From: Mesohalobacter salilacus
GTDB lineage: Bacteria; Bacteroidota; Bacteroidia; Flavobacteriales; Flavobacteriaceae
Reading direction: 5' to 3'
Assembly (NCBI GenBank): GCA_003931895.1
Contig: RRZV01000029.1
Location: forward strand, 1 to 45,959
Length of the DNA: 45,959 nucleotides
Made by a program: the position numbers and the translations under genes. Every line of letters starts with the position of its first letter. Position 1 is the first letter of the stretch. The notes under the pieces are model-generated. The model was given only the letters and a program-made list of their open reading frames with translations, did not search any database and was not told where the DNA came from. Positions 18,236 through 27,001 of the stretch are shown here, in pieces.

Positions 18236-19474
18236 ATGGATACAGGATTATTTACAGCAAACAACGTATGGATGATGATTGCAACTGCTTTAGTGTTTTT
18301 TATGCACACGGGCTTTGCTTTTTTAGAAATAGGTTTAACGAGGCAAAAAAATACAATAAATATTTTATTTAAAAACATTTTCATTATTACTGGAGGTCTG
18401 TTATTGTATTATGCATTTGGATTTAACCTGATGTACCCTGGTTTTGCAGATGGTGATATGGGAATATTAAAATTTGCAGGATTTGGAATAGGTGCTCCTG
18501 AAGGAGGAATGACAGCTGCATATGCAGACGGTGGCTATACTTGGTGGACAGATTTTCTTTTTCAAGGTATGTTTGCTGCAACAGCAGCCACCATAGTTTC
18601 TGGAGCAGTAGCAGAACGAATTAAAATTAGCTCTTTTATGATTTTTACCATAGTATATGTAGGTTTAGTCTATCCTATCGTAGGATCATGGAAATGGGGT
18701 GGTGGCTTTCTTGATTCTTGGGGATTTTATGATTTTGCAGGTTCTACTTTAGTCCACTCAGTAGGAGGTTGGGCTGCTTTAGTCGCGATTGCCCTTCTAG
18801 GAGGTAGAATCGGTAAGTTTAGTAAAGATGGAAAAGCTAAAGCTATTCCTGGACATAGTATTCCACTTGCAACAGCAGGAGTTCTAGTATTATGGTTAGG
18901 TTGGTTTGGTTTTAACGGAGGTTCAGTACTATCTGCAGACCCAGAGTTGACATCTTTAGTTTTGGTGACAACAAGTTTAGCTGCTGCAGCTGGGGGATTT
19001 GGGGCAATTATTTTATCTACAATATTTTACAAAAATCTAGATTTAACTATGTTTTTAAATGGTATTTTAGGTGGACTTGTAGGTATAACCGCTGGAGCAG
19101 ACCTGATGTCTCCAAATGAGGCAGTTGCTATAGGCTTTATAGCTGGTTTAATAATTGTTTTAGGAGTAGCTTTAATTGATAAACTTAAGCTAGACGATCC
19201 TGTTGGTGCAGTTGCAGTTCATTTAATATGTGGAATTTGGGGAACTTTAGCTGTTGGTATATTTGGGGCTAAAGCAGGAATAGACCAACTACTTACTCAA
19301 TTATATGGTGTTCTTATTATTGGTGGCTTCTGTGTTATAAGTGCGGCAATTGTCTTACTTATTTTAAAAGCAACAGTAGGTTTAAGAGTATCAAGAGACG
19401 AAGAATTAGAAGGTCTGGATATCCATGAACATAAAATGGACGCTTATTCAGATTTTTCCATCAATGAGAATTAA
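18236..19474 (+). CDS. amt: Ammonium transporter (Amt family)
   Basis: Inner-membrane ammonium channel of 412 aa with about 11 membrane segments. The family features FFMHTGFAFLEIGL, WWTDFLFQGMFAATAATI and two pore-histidine regions (STLVHSVGGW and AVAVHLICGIWG) are present. It follows the PII gene by 20 bp, the standard glnK-amtB arrangement, in which PII plugs the channel when nitrogen is ample. A strong hairpin follows it before the porin gene. Confidence 0.95.
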   Translation: MDTGLFTANNVWMMIATALVFFMHTGFAFLEIGLTRQKNTINILFKNIFIITGGLLLYYAFGFNLMYPGFADGDMGILKFAGFGIGAPEGGMTAAYADGGYTWWTDFLFQGMFAATAATIVSGAVAERIKISSFMIFTIVYVGLVYPIVGSWKWGGGFLDSWGFYDFAGSTLVHSVGGWAALVAIALLGGRIGKFSKDGKAKAIPGHSIPLATAGVLVLWLGWFGFNGGSVLSADPELTSLVLVTTSLAAAAGGFGAIILSTIFYKNLDLTMFLNGILGGLVGITAGADLMSPNEAVAIGFIAGLIIVLGVALIDKLKLDDPVGAVAVHLICGIWGTLAVGIFGAKAGIDQLLTQLYGVLIIGGFCVISAAIVLLILKATVGLRVSRDEELEGLDIHEHKMDAYSDFSINEN

Positions 19475-19494
19475 TAATATATTTTCAAAAAAAA

Positions 19495-19520
19495 GCGGAG
19501 CGTTCTGCAAAACGCTCCGC
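19495..19520. terminator. Strong hairpin between amt and the porin gene
   Basis: A perfect 10-bp stem GCGGAGCGTT / AACGCTCCGC with a 6-nt loop. The poly-A run precedes it and no T run follows on the plus strand. On this strand it may therefore act as an RNA-stabilising or attenuating hairpin rather than a full terminator. Confidence 0.6.
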
Positions 19521-19585
19521 AACTAAAACTTTCAAAAAAAATAAATCTTCAACAACAATCCATTAGGATTATTAAATCTAAATTC

Positions 19586-20641
19586 ATGAAAGCAATTACA
19601 AAACTCGTAAAAATTACGTTATTATTAAAATTTATTCTATTATCACAAGTATCATTTGGACAAGACGAAGATAGCACGAAATTTAGTGTTAGTGGTTCAA
19701 TAGATGTGTATTACAGATCGAATATCAATGCAGATAATTCTGCACCAGATGGTGAGCCTAACGCTGCACCAGGTACTTCATTTGCAAATCTTCCTGGTTT
19801 TGCATTAGGTATGGCAAATATTATAGGTCAATATCAAGGAGAAAAAGTTGGTTTTGTCGCAGATTTAGTGTTTGGGCCAAGAGGTACTGATGCTATATTT
19901 GCTTCACCGTTAAATTCAGAAACTGGAGATATCATAAATCAACTTTATGCCTATTGGAATATAAATGATAAAATCACTTTGACTTTCGGTAATTTTAATA
20001 CTTTTCTAGGCTATGAAGTTATTTCACCTTCTAGTAATTTCAACTACAGTACATCATATTTATTCTCTTATGGTCCATTTTCTCATACAGGATTAAAAGC
20101 TGATATTAACTTGAGCGAAAACTTTGATTTAATGTTGGCTGTGATGAATCCAACAGATATAACCGAATTAAATTTAAATGGTAAATACGCTTATGGAGCT
20201 CAGCTAGCATATAAGAATCAATTTTTAAATTTCTTGTTAGACGATGGTGCATTTGAAATTGATTTTACAGGTGGGTTTGATGTTTCAGAGAGTTTTTTCT
20301 TAGGGATTAATGCAGCTTACTTTGAAGGTGATGACGATAATCCAGGGTTTTATGGTGCTGCTTTTTATCCACAATACCAAACTTCTGAGAATTTCACACT
20401 AGGCTTTAGAGCAGAATACTTTGCAGAAGATGGAAATTTTGGTGCTATTGGAACTGGAGTTGAAGATTCTGATGTCTTTGCCGCTACATTGACAGGAAGT
20501 TACGACGTTGGTAAATTGACAATAAAGCCTGAGTTAAGGATAGATACGGCTTCTGAAGATTCTAGTTTTTTCTTAGATACTGATTTACAACCTCAAAAAA
20601 GCTTATCATCATTTGTTTTGGCAGCTATATATTCTTTTTAG
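19586..20641 (+). CDS. Outer-membrane beta-barrel porin (OmpL/BBP2-like)
   Basis: A 351-aa protein with a signal peptide ending near SQVSFGQ. It then shows alternating amphipathic strands with frequent aromatic-Gly ends and a C-terminal aromatic residue (LAAIYSF), as in outer-membrane barrels. The pattern FSVSGSIDVYYR at the mature N-terminus fits the putative porin family seen beside amt in Bacteroidetes. Its position between amt and glnN suggests entry of a nitrogen source across the outer membrane; this is inference from context. Confidence 0.8.
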   Translation: MKAITKLVKITLLLKFILLSQVSFGQDEDSTKFSVSGSIDVYYRSNINADNSAPDGEPNAAPGTSFANLPGFALGMANIIGQYQGEKVGFVADLVFGPRGTDAIFASPLNSETGDIINQLYAYWNINDKITLTFGNFNTFLGYEVISPSSNFNYSTSYLFSYGPFSHTGLKADINLSENFDLMLAVMNPTDITELNLNGKYAYGAQLAYKNQFLNFLLDDGAFEIDFTGGFDVSESFFLGINAAYFEGDDDNPGFYGAAFYPQYQTSENFTLGFRAEYFAEDGNFGAIGTGVEDSDVFAATLTGSYDVGKLTIKPELRIDTASEDSSFFLDTDLQPQKSLSSFVLAAIYSF

Positions 20642-20742
20642 AACCTTTAAATTTTATTTAAAGAAGAATTTTGTAATTAAATGCGGGTCAATTTTAATAT
20701 TATCAAAAAACATACATTTTTTTAATGATATAATAAATATTT

Positions 20743-20776
20743 AAAATTACCCCTTTATGAAAAGGGGGGTAATTTT
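20743..20776. promoter_or_regulatory. Inverted-repeat operator candidate upstream of glnN
   Basis: Perfect 11-bp arms AAAATTACCCC (20743-20753) and GGGGTAATTTT (20766-20776) separated by 12 bp, ending 42 bp before the glnN ATG. The right arm recurs in the PII promoter region at 17803-17813. A possible -7 box TATTTTAG follows at 20786-20793. The symmetry suggests a dimeric regulator. No T run follows, so it is not an intrinsic terminator. Confidence 0.6.
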
Positions 20777-20818
20777 AAATTATTGTATTTTAGCAAATCA
20801 AAATATAAATATTAAACT

Positions 20819-23008
20819 ATGTCTACATTAAGATTTGAAGCTTTAAAAGAAACATTCAATAGGACACCAGTTCATATTGAAGAACCACAGCGTCGTTCAG
20901 AAATTTTTGGTAAAAATGTGTTTAATCACAACGCAATGCGTCAACACTTAACCAAAAAAGCGTTCGAGCAAGTTCAAAGTGCAATTAAAAAAGGGACAAA
21001 AATCAACAGAGATTTAGCTGATAATATTTCAACGGCTTTAAAAGAGTGGGCTATTTCTAAAGGGGCAACACATTACACACATTGGTTTCAGCCCTTAACT
21101 GGATCTACCGCAGAAAAGCACGATGCATTTTTTGAAACTCTAGGCGACGAAGGTTATGCCATAGAAAAATTTAATGGAAGCCAACTGGTTCAGCAAGAAC
21201 CTGATGCGTCAAGTTTGCCAAATGGGGGCATTAGAAATACTTTTGAAGCCAGAGGATACACAGCTTGGGATCCAACTTCACCAGCATTTGTGTTAGGAAC
21301 GACACTTTGTATTCCTACCATTTTTGTGGCTTACACTGGCGAAGCTTTAGATTATAAAACACCTTTATTAAGATCATTGCAAGTTTTAGATAAAGCTGCA
21401 ACTGGCGTAGCCCAATATTTTGATAAAAAAGTGACTAAAGTTAATGCCACTCTGGGTTGGGAGCAAGAGTATTTCTTAGTAGATAAAGCTCTAGCGGCAT
21501 CAAGACCTGATATTACACTTTCAGGCAGAACACTTTTAGGGCACGCTCCAGCTAAAGGTCAACAAATGGACGATCATTACTTTGGATCTATCCCAGATCG
21601 TGTATTAAATTACATGAAGGATCTTGAAAAAGAATGTATGCTTCTTGGTATTCCTGTAAAAACAAGACATAACGAAGTCGCGCCTAATCAATTTGAATTA
21701 GCGCCAATTTTTGAAGAAGCTAATTTAGCTGTAGATCACAACTCGTTATTAATGGATGTGATGGATAAAGTGGCTGACAGACACAATTTTAAAGTGCTTT
21801 TTCATGAAAAACCTTTTAAAGATGTTAACGGTAGTGGTAAACACAACAACTGGTCAATGAGTACGGATACGGGTTCTAACTTACTCAGTCCGAGTAAAAA
21901 ACCGATGAAGAATCTCCAGTTCTTAACTTTCTTTATCAATACTATTAAAGCCGTTTATGAATACGAAGAGTTGATAAGAGCTACAATTGCTTCAGCTTCA
22001 AATGACCACAGGTTAGGAGCTAATGAAGCGCCACCAGCAATTATCTCTGTGTTTATTGGCTCTCAATTGACAAAAGTTTTAGATGAACTTGAAAAAGTGA
22101 CCAACGGAAAATTATCACCAGAAGAGAAAACTGACCTTAAACTTAATGTGGTTGGTAAAATTCCTGAAATTCTTCTTGATAATACAGACCGTAATAGAAC
22201 TTCACCTTTTGCTTTTACAGGTAATAAGTTTGAATTAAGAGCAGTGGGTTCATTAGCCAATTGTGCTGACCCAATGACCACGCTTAATGCTATTGTAGCT
22301 AAACAACTTCAAGAATTTAAAAAAGAAGTTGATGTTTTAATTAAAGACAAAAAGATGAAAAAAGATGACGCCATCTTTAATGTCTTAAGAGAATACATCA
22401 AACAGTCTAAAAAAATACGTTTCGAAGGTGACGGTTACGGCGAAGCTTGGGAAAAAGAAGCCAAAAAAAGAGGCTTGAGTAATAATAAAACTACCCCCGT
22501 TGCTTTAAAAGCTAAAATTTCCAAAAAAGCCATCGATTTGTTTAAAGGACTTAACGTGATGAATGAAATTGAAATCAAAGCACGTTACGAAATTGAAATT
22601 GAAGACTACTCAAAACACATTCAAATCGAAGGCCGAGTTTTAGGCGATATAGCTCGTAATCACGTTATTCCTACAGCGATTCGATACCAAAATGTTCTCA
22701 TAGAAAATGTAAAAGGTCTTAAAGAAATTTATGGAAGTGGCTTTAAAGATCAGGCCAAGGAACAATTGAAAATCATTGAAACCATATCTAATCACATTGA
22801 GCATATTAATAAAGGTATTGACGAAATGATAGATGCCCGTAAAAAAGCTAATGTTATAGAAGATGAAACTAAAAAAGCGCATGCCTACTGCGATAAAGTT
22901 AAACCTTATTTTGAAGAAATCAGGTATCACTGTGACAAGCTTGAGCTTTTGATAGACGATGAAATGTGGACATTGACTAAATACAGAGAATTATTATTTA
23001 CTAAATAG
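20819..23008 (+). CDS. glnN: Glutamine synthetase type III
   Basis: Condenses ammonia and glutamate to glutamine with ATP. The 729-aa length and the sequences TGSTAEKHDAFF, KTRHNEVAPNQFELAPIFEE and GSGKHNNWSMSTDTG identify the GS-III class typical of Bacteroidetes, not GS-I. The metal- and glutamate-binding residues in those blocks are intact. It follows the porin gene by 177 bp and appears to have its own promoter with the inverted repeat noted at 20743-20776. It ends in a long terminator hairpin. Confidence 0.95.
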   Translation: MSTLRFEALKETFNRTPVHIEEPQRRSEIFGKNVFNHNAMRQHLTKKAFEQVQSAIKKGTKINRDLADNISTALKEWAISKGATHYTHWFQPLTGSTAEKHDAFFETLGDEGYAIEKFNGSQLVQQEPDASSLPNGGIRNTFEARGYTAWDPTSPAFVLGTTLCIPTIFVAYTGEALDYKTPLLRSLQVLDKAATGVAQYFDKKVTKVNATLGWEQEYFLVDKALAASRPDITLSGRTLLGHAPAKGQQMDDHYFGSIPDRVLNYMKDLEKECMLLGIPVKTRHNEVAPNQFELAPIFEEANLAVDHNSLLMDVMDKVADRHNFKVLFHEKPFKDVNGSGKHNNWSMSTDTGSNLLSPSKKPMKNLQFLTFFINTIKAVYEYEELIRATIASASNDHRLGANEAPPAIISVFIGSQLTKVLDELEKVTNGKLSPEEKTDLKLNVVGKIPEILLDNTDRNRTSPFAFTGNKFELRAVGSLANCADPMTTLNAIVAKQLQEFKKEVDVLIKDKKMKKDDAIFNVLREYIKQSKKIRFEGDGYGEAWEKEAKKRGLSNNKTTPVALKAKISKKAIDLFKGLNVMNEIEIKARYEIEIEDYSKHIQIEGRVLGDIARNHVIPTAIRYQNVLIENVKGLKEIYGSGFKDQAKEQLKIIETISNHIEHINKGIDEMIDARKKANVIEDETKKAHAYCDKVKPYFEEIRYHCDKLELLIDDEMWTLTKYRELLFTK

Positions 23009-23032
23009 TTAGTGTAGTTTAGCATATTATTG

Positions 23033-23107
23033 AAAAGCTATCTAAAGGTTGTATGTCAATCTGAACTTGCTTCAGATTCTTATCCTAACAGCCTTAAGAT
23101 AGCTTTT
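23033..23107 (+). terminator. glnN terminator with embedded repeat hairpin
   Basis: Outer 16-bp arms (23033-23048 and 23092-23107, one mismatch) end in seven or more T residues. Inside the loop a second hairpin AATCTGAA / TTCAGATT (23058-23078) forms. That inner part, beginning TGTCAATCTGAACTTG, looks like a dispersed flavobacterial repeat that has landed in the terminator loop. Confidence 0.75.
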
Positions 23108-23189
23108 TTTGTGAATTTAAGTATCATTCAAGCTTATTTCTTGTGATATTCACCCTAATGTTGTAAAATTACGGTGAAAAAAATGATTT

Positions 23190-24659
23190 ATGCCAGCACC
23201 TATTCAAGAAGATACTTCAGATAACTCATCAAATCTAAACATTTGGCAAGCACTGATTCCGATTGTAGTATTAGTTATATTACTAGCTTTTAATGTTTTA
23301 GAAATTTATCAAGATGATGCTTTAGGAGGTTCAAATCAGTTTATACTTCTAATGGCTGCTGCTGTAGCTGTGATTTTAGGTGTTTTTAAAGGTGTTTCCT
23401 ATAAAAAAATGATGGAAGATGTGGCTAAAAACATCAAATCTACGGCTGGCGCTATTCTTATACTCTTGATGGTAGGAGCCTTGGCAGGTACGTGGTTGCT
23501 TAGTGGGGTTATTCCTGTTATGGTATATTATGGTTTGCAACTCTTGCATCCTTCTATATTTTTGGCTGCTTGTGTGGTTATTTGTTCTTTAATTTCAATT
23601 TCTACAGGTAGTAGTTGGACTACTTCAGCTACTGTTGGTATTGCTTTAATTGGTATTGCCCAAGTACTTGATATTTCTCTTGGAATGACAGCAGGAGCTA
23701 TACTTTCAGGAGCTTATTTTGGTGATAAATTATCACCTATGAGTGATACTACTAATTTGGCACCAGCAATGGCAGGTACAGATTTATTTACGCATATCCG
23801 ATATATGACCTATACGACTGTGCCTACAATTTCTGTAACCTTAATTGTGTTTTTAATTATTGGATTTAATTTGGATACGCCACCAGTCACTGAAAATCCA
23901 AGCATTTTAAAAGACCTTGAGGCTTCTTTTTATATCACGCCTTGGTTGTTTGTTGTTCCAATATTGGTTATAGTGATGATTATTAAAAAAACACCACCTT
24001 TAGTAGCTCTGTTTGTTGGGACTTTGTTGGGCGCAGTAGCTGCATTGATTTTTCAGCCTGATTTGGTGCTTTTGGTTTCTAATTCTACGCAAAGCGGTTT
24101 TAATGCTTTTTATAAAGGCCTGGTAGATACCATAACGACTGATATTCTAATCCCAACAGAAAATGAATTACTTAAGGATTTGTTTCAAAGCTCTGGAATG
24201 AAAGGAATGCTCGGAACAATTTGGTTGATTATTTGTGCAATGGTTTTTGGCGGCGTGATGGAAGCTATTGGTGCCTTACAGACTTTAAGTAAGGCTTTAT
24301 TAAACCTATTTCATACAACATTTGGTTTGTTTGCATCTACTGTAGCTAGTTGTTTAGCTTTAAATGCTACAGCTTCTGACCAATATTTAGCTATTGTCAT
24401 CCCTGGTAAAATGTTTGCCAAGGCTTACAAAGACAAAGGACTTGCACCTGAAAATTTAAGTCGAGCCCTAGAAGATTCTGGTACAGTGACTTCAGTTTTA
24501 ATCCCATATAACACTTGTGGGGCTTATCACAGTAATGTGCTTGGTGTTTCTGTAGCTGATTATTTTGTTTATGCAATTTTTAACTATCTCAGTCCATTTA
24601 TGACGCTTATCTTTGCGGCTTTTAATATTAAAATTAGACAACTAAAAAATAGTTTATAA
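23190..24659 (+). CDS. nhaC: Na+/H+ antiporter, NhaC family
   Basis: A 489-aa inner-membrane protein with about 11-12 hydrophobic helices. Signature regions include STGSSWTTSATVGIALIGIA and the charged SGAYFGDKLSPMSDTTNLAP, plus a mirrored C-terminal LNATASDQYLAIVIPGKMF with LEDSGTVTSVLIPYNTCGAY. It exports Na+ in exchange for protons, which fits a saline habitat. Its stop overlaps the bshB1 start by one base, so the two genes are probably coupled, though no functional link is obvious. Confidence 0.93.
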   Translation: MPAPIQEDTSDNSSNLNIWQALIPIVVLVILLAFNVLEIYQDDALGGSNQFILLMAAAVAVILGVFKGVSYKKMMEDVAKNIKSTAGAILILLMVGALAGTWLLSGVIPVMVYYGLQLLHPSIFLAACVVICSLISISTGSSWTTSATVGIALIGIAQVLDISLGMTAGAILSGAYFGDKLSPMSDTTNLAPAMAGTDLFTHIRYMTYTTVPTISVTLIVFLIIGFNLDTPPVTENPSILKDLEASFYITPWLFVVPILVIVMIIKKTPPLVALFVGTLLGAVAALIFQPDLVLLVSNSTQSGFNAFYKGLVDTITTDILIPTENELLKDLFQSSGMKGMLGTIWLIICAMVFGGVMEAIGALQTLSKALLNLFHTTFGLFASTVASCLALNATASDQYLAIVIPGKMFAKAYKDKGLAPENLSRALEDSGTVTSVLIPYNTCGAYHSNVLGVSVADYFVYAIFNYLSPFMTLIFAAFNIKIRQLKNSL

Positions 24660-25375
24660 TGAAGTTAGATATACTTGCGTTTGGAGCACACCCCGATGAT
24701 GTAGAACTGAGTTGTGCAGGAACCTTGTCTTTAGAAATAAAAAACGGGAAACGTGTTGGTATTATTGATTTAACCCAAGGTGAAATGGGAACTCGAGGTT
24801 CTAAGAAAATTAGAGCCAAAGAGGCTCAAAACGCGGCAGAGATATTAGGCGTTGAAGTTAGAAAAAACTTAAAGTTTAAAGATGCTTTATTTGTGAATGA
24901 CGAAGCGCACAAACAGGAAGTTGTTAGAGCTTTAAGGCAATACCAACCAGAAGTTGTGTTTTGCAATGCTATAAGGGATAGACATATTGATCACGGACGT
25001 GCAAGCCAATTGGTAAGTGAAGCTTGCTTTTTGAGTGGACTAAAAAAATATGAAACTAAGCATCGTGGTGAATCTCAAGACCCTTGGCGGCCAAGCAAAG
25101 TTTACCATTACATCCAGTGGCACGATATAGAACCTGATTTTGTTGTAGATATTTCAGAGACCATTCAAGACAAAATTGAATCCGTGAAAGCATATCAATC
25201 TCAATTTTATAACCCTGACAGTAAAGAACCTGAGACGCCAATTTCGAGTTCTAACTTTATGGAGAGCATAAGCTATAGAGCAAAAAATTTTGGTCGTATT
25301 ATTAATGTTGACTATGCAGAAGGGTTTACTGTAGAACGCTATATTGGCGTAAAATCTGTTTTTGATTTGATATAA
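24659..25375 (+). CDS. bshB1: Bacillithiol biosynthesis deacetylase BshB1
   Basis: A 238-aa zinc deacetylase of the LmbE/PIG-L family that removes acetate from GlcNAc-malate in bacillithiol synthesis. Zinc-binding motifs are AHPDDVEL near residue 10 and HIDHGRAS near residue 105. The motif TQGEMGTRGS is typical of BshB1. Flavobacteria are known to make bacillithiol. The ATG overlaps the nhaC stop (TAATG). Confidence 0.93.
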   Translation: MKLDILAFGAHPDDVELSCAGTLSLEIKNGKRVGIIDLTQGEMGTRGSKKIRAKEAQNAAEILGVEVRKNLKFKDALFVNDEAHKQEVVRALRQYQPEVVFCNAIRDRHIDHGRASQLVSEACFLSGLKKYETKHRGESQDPWRPSKVYHYIQWHDIEPDFVVDISETIQDKIESVKAYQSQFYNPDSKEPETPISSSNFMESISYRAKNFGRIINVDYAEGFTVERYIGVKSVFDLI

Positions 25376-25414
25376 AATTGCATATATTTCAACTTTATAT
25401 TTGTTCTAAAAAGT

Positions 25415-25444
25415 TTTGCTAAACGCTAAAATTGCGTAAATTTG
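25415..25444 (+). promoter_or_regulatory. Promoter of tRNA-His
   Basis: TTTG (25415-25418), 18 bp, then TAAATTTG (25437-25444): a full match to the Bacteroidetes sigma-A consensus, about 37 bp upstream of the tRNA. Confidence 0.75.
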
Positions 25445-25481
25445 CACTCGCATTTTAATAAATGCATAATACAATGTTTAC

Positions 25482-25556
25482 GGTGGCTGTAGCTCAGTTG
25501 GTTAGAGTATCGGTTTGTGGATCCGAGGGTCGCCGGTTCGAACCCGGTCAGCCACC
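25482..25556 (+). tRNA. tRNA-His (GTG)
   Basis: Full cloverleaf: acceptor GTGGCTG / CAGCCAC, D stem GCTC / GAGT, anticodon loop TTGTGGA with GTG at 25517-25519, T arm GCCGG-TTCGAAC-CCGGT. The extra G at 25482 (G-1) opposite C73 is the identity element of tRNA-His. CCA is not encoded. Confidence 0.97.
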
Positions 25557-25557
25557 C

Positions 25558-25591
25558 AAAAGCTTTCAAGTTTGACTTGGAAGCTTTTTTT
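25558..25591 (+). terminator. tRNA-His terminator
   Basis: AAAGCTTTCAAG pairs with CTTGGAAGCTTT (one mismatch), followed by a T run, directly after the tRNA. Confidence 0.8.
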
Positions 25592-25611
25592 GATGAATTT
25601 AATAATATAGA

Positions 25612-25657
25612 CCTCACAGGTTTTCCTCCAAAGGCGGTCATGTTAAAACCTGTGAGG
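25612..25657. repeat. Palindromic repeat, CCTCACAGGTTTT arms
   Basis: Perfect 13-bp arms CCTCACAGGTTTT (25612-25624) and AAAACCTGTGAGG (25645-25657) around a 20-nt loop that contains its own partial inverted repeat (CCTCC / GGCGG). It is followed by CTTTTT. It looks like a dispersed REP-type element rather than a terminator, because the tRNA already has one upstream. Confidence 0.6.
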
Positions 25658-25698
25658 CCTTTTTAAATTATAATTAATTTTTGTTGACTTGATATTAA

Positions 25699-25727
25699 AA
25701 AGCCCTTTCCGATATGAAAAGGGCTTT
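25699..25727 (-). terminator. rplT terminator
   Basis: AAAGCCCTTT / AAAGGGCTTT with a 9-nt loop; on the minus strand it ends in a T run 22 bp past the rplT stop. Confidence 0.85.
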
Positions 25728-25749
25728 AAGCGATAGTAAGGTTGATAAT

Positions 25750-26094
25750 TTATTTGACTTTATCGACTACAGCTTTAAAAGCTTCAGGGTTGTGAACAGC
25801 AAGATCTGCTAAAACTTTTCGATTTAGCTCGATATTACTTTTCTTGAGTTTACCCATAAATTGAGAATACGACATACCGTGAAGTCTTGCGGCAGCATTG
25901 ATTCTGACAATCCATAGTTTTCTAAAGTTTCTCTTTTTTGCTCTTCTGTCTCTGTAGGCATAAACTAAGCCTTTTTCTACAGCATTTTTAGCTACTGTCC
26001 AAACGTTTTTACGTCTTCCGTAATAGCCTTTGGCAAGCTTCATGATTTTTTTACGTCTCGCTCTTGAAGCGACTGAATTTGTTGATCTTGGCAT
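25750..26094 (-). CDS. rplT: Ribosomal protein L20
   Basis: A 114-aa 50S protein, strongly basic. It shows the conserved N-terminus [29 protein letters not shown] and the C-terminal rRNA-binding half ([20 protein letters not shown]). It is last in thrS-infC-rpmI-rplT, the widely conserved order, and is followed by a clear terminator. In other bacteria L20 represses this operon; no leader structure for that was identified here. Confidence 0.97.
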   Translation of the reverse strand: MPRSTNSVASRARRKKIMKLAKGYYGRRKNVWTVAKNAVEKGLVYAYRDRRAKKRNFRKLWIVRINAAARLHGMSYSQFMGKLKKSNIELNRKVLADLAVHNPEAFKAVVDKVK

Positions 26095-26188
26095 AATTTT
26101 TTGTTTTTTGTAGTAGGCAGTTTAAATTTTAAACATTTTTATGAGCCATACTCCAGGGTTAATAATTTTTGTTATTACCGGCGAAATT

Positions 26189-26395
26189 TTATTTCAAGCC
26201 TAATTGTTGCTTGATGTTTTTTTCGTCTGATTTGTCCACGATAGTATCGTGAGTTAACCTAAGTTTTCTTTTCTTAGATTTTTTAGTCAAAATGTGACTT
26301 TTAAAAGCGTGTTTACGTTTAAGTTTACCTGTTCCGGTTATTTTAAAACGCTTTTTAGCACTTGACTTTGTCTTAAACTTTACTTTTTTTGACAT
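26189..26395 (-). CDS. rpmI: Ribosomal protein L35
   Basis: A 68-aa, very Lys/Arg-rich protein with the L35 core [20 protein letters not shown] and the [14 protein letters not shown] block. It lies 25 bp after infC and 94 bp before rplT, in the standard operon order. Confidence 0.95.
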   Translation of the reverse strand: MSKKVKFKTKSSAKKRFKITGTGKLKRKHAFKSHILTKKSKKRKLRLTHDTIVDKSDEKNIKQQLGLK

Positions 26396-26420
26396 CTTTA
26401 TATATTAATTTATTATCGCT

Positions 26421-26975
26421 TTATTTTTTCTGTGAGGTAGGCGAGACCATCATAATCATTCGCTTACCTTCAAGTTTTGGTAATTGTTCTACTTTACCAT
26501 AGTCTTCAAGGTCTTGGGCTAGCCTTAATAATAAGATTTCACCTTTTTCTTTAAAGACAATAGATCGGCCTTTAAAAAATACAAAGGCTTTAAGTTTTGC
26601 TCCATCTTTTAAAAACTTAACAGCATTGTTTTTCTTAAACTCGTAGTCATGATCATCGGTATTTGGGCCGAAACGTATTTCTTTGACTACAACTTTAGAG
26701 GCTTTAGCTTTAAGCTTTTTCTCTCTCTTTTTTTGTTCGTATAGAAACTTTTTATAGTCCATTACTTTAGTAACAGGAGGTTCAGCATTTGGTGATATTT
26801 CAACCAAATCCAAGCCTTGTTCATCTGCCATTTCTAAAGCTTCTTTAAGAGGATAAACTCCCATTTTGACATTGTCGCCAACAACACGAACTTCTTTAGC
26901 TCTTATTTTGCTGTTGATACGGTGTTTGTCTTCTGGTTTTTCTCTACGACGGTAATTTGTTTTTCTTCTTCTAAT
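26421..26975 (-). CDS. infC: Translation initiation factor IF-3, non-AUG start
   Basis: IF-3 binds the 30S subunit and checks the start codon and initiator tRNA. The core [22 protein letters not shown] and the C-terminal [11 protein letters not shown] are classic. The first ATG (26864) is internal: upstream codons still encode the conserved N-domain ([20 protein letters not shown]). No ATG, GTG or TTG exists between that ATG and the in-frame stop just upstream. The likeliest start is ATT at 26975 (184 aa); ATA at 27005, overlapping the thrS stop, is the alternative. Escherichia coli infC also starts at AUU, used for autoregulation. Confidence 0.88.
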   Translation of the reverse strand: MRRRKTNYRRREKPEDKHRINSKIRAKEVRVVGDNVKMGVYPLKEALEMADEQGLDLVEISPNAEPPVTKVMDYKKFLYEQKKREKKLKAKASKVVVKEIRFGPNTDDHDYEFKKNNAVKFLKDGAKLKAFVFFKGRSIVFKEKGEILLLRLAQDLEDYGKVEQLPKLEGKRMIMMVSPTSQKK

Positions 26976-27001
26976 TGTTTTATGTGATTTTAAGTTAAAC
27001 T

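Noticed and set aside
24634-24819. Short minus-strand frame over the nhaC-bshB1 junction
   Set aside because: It is antisense to two well-supported genes and has no promoter box or recognisable protein.
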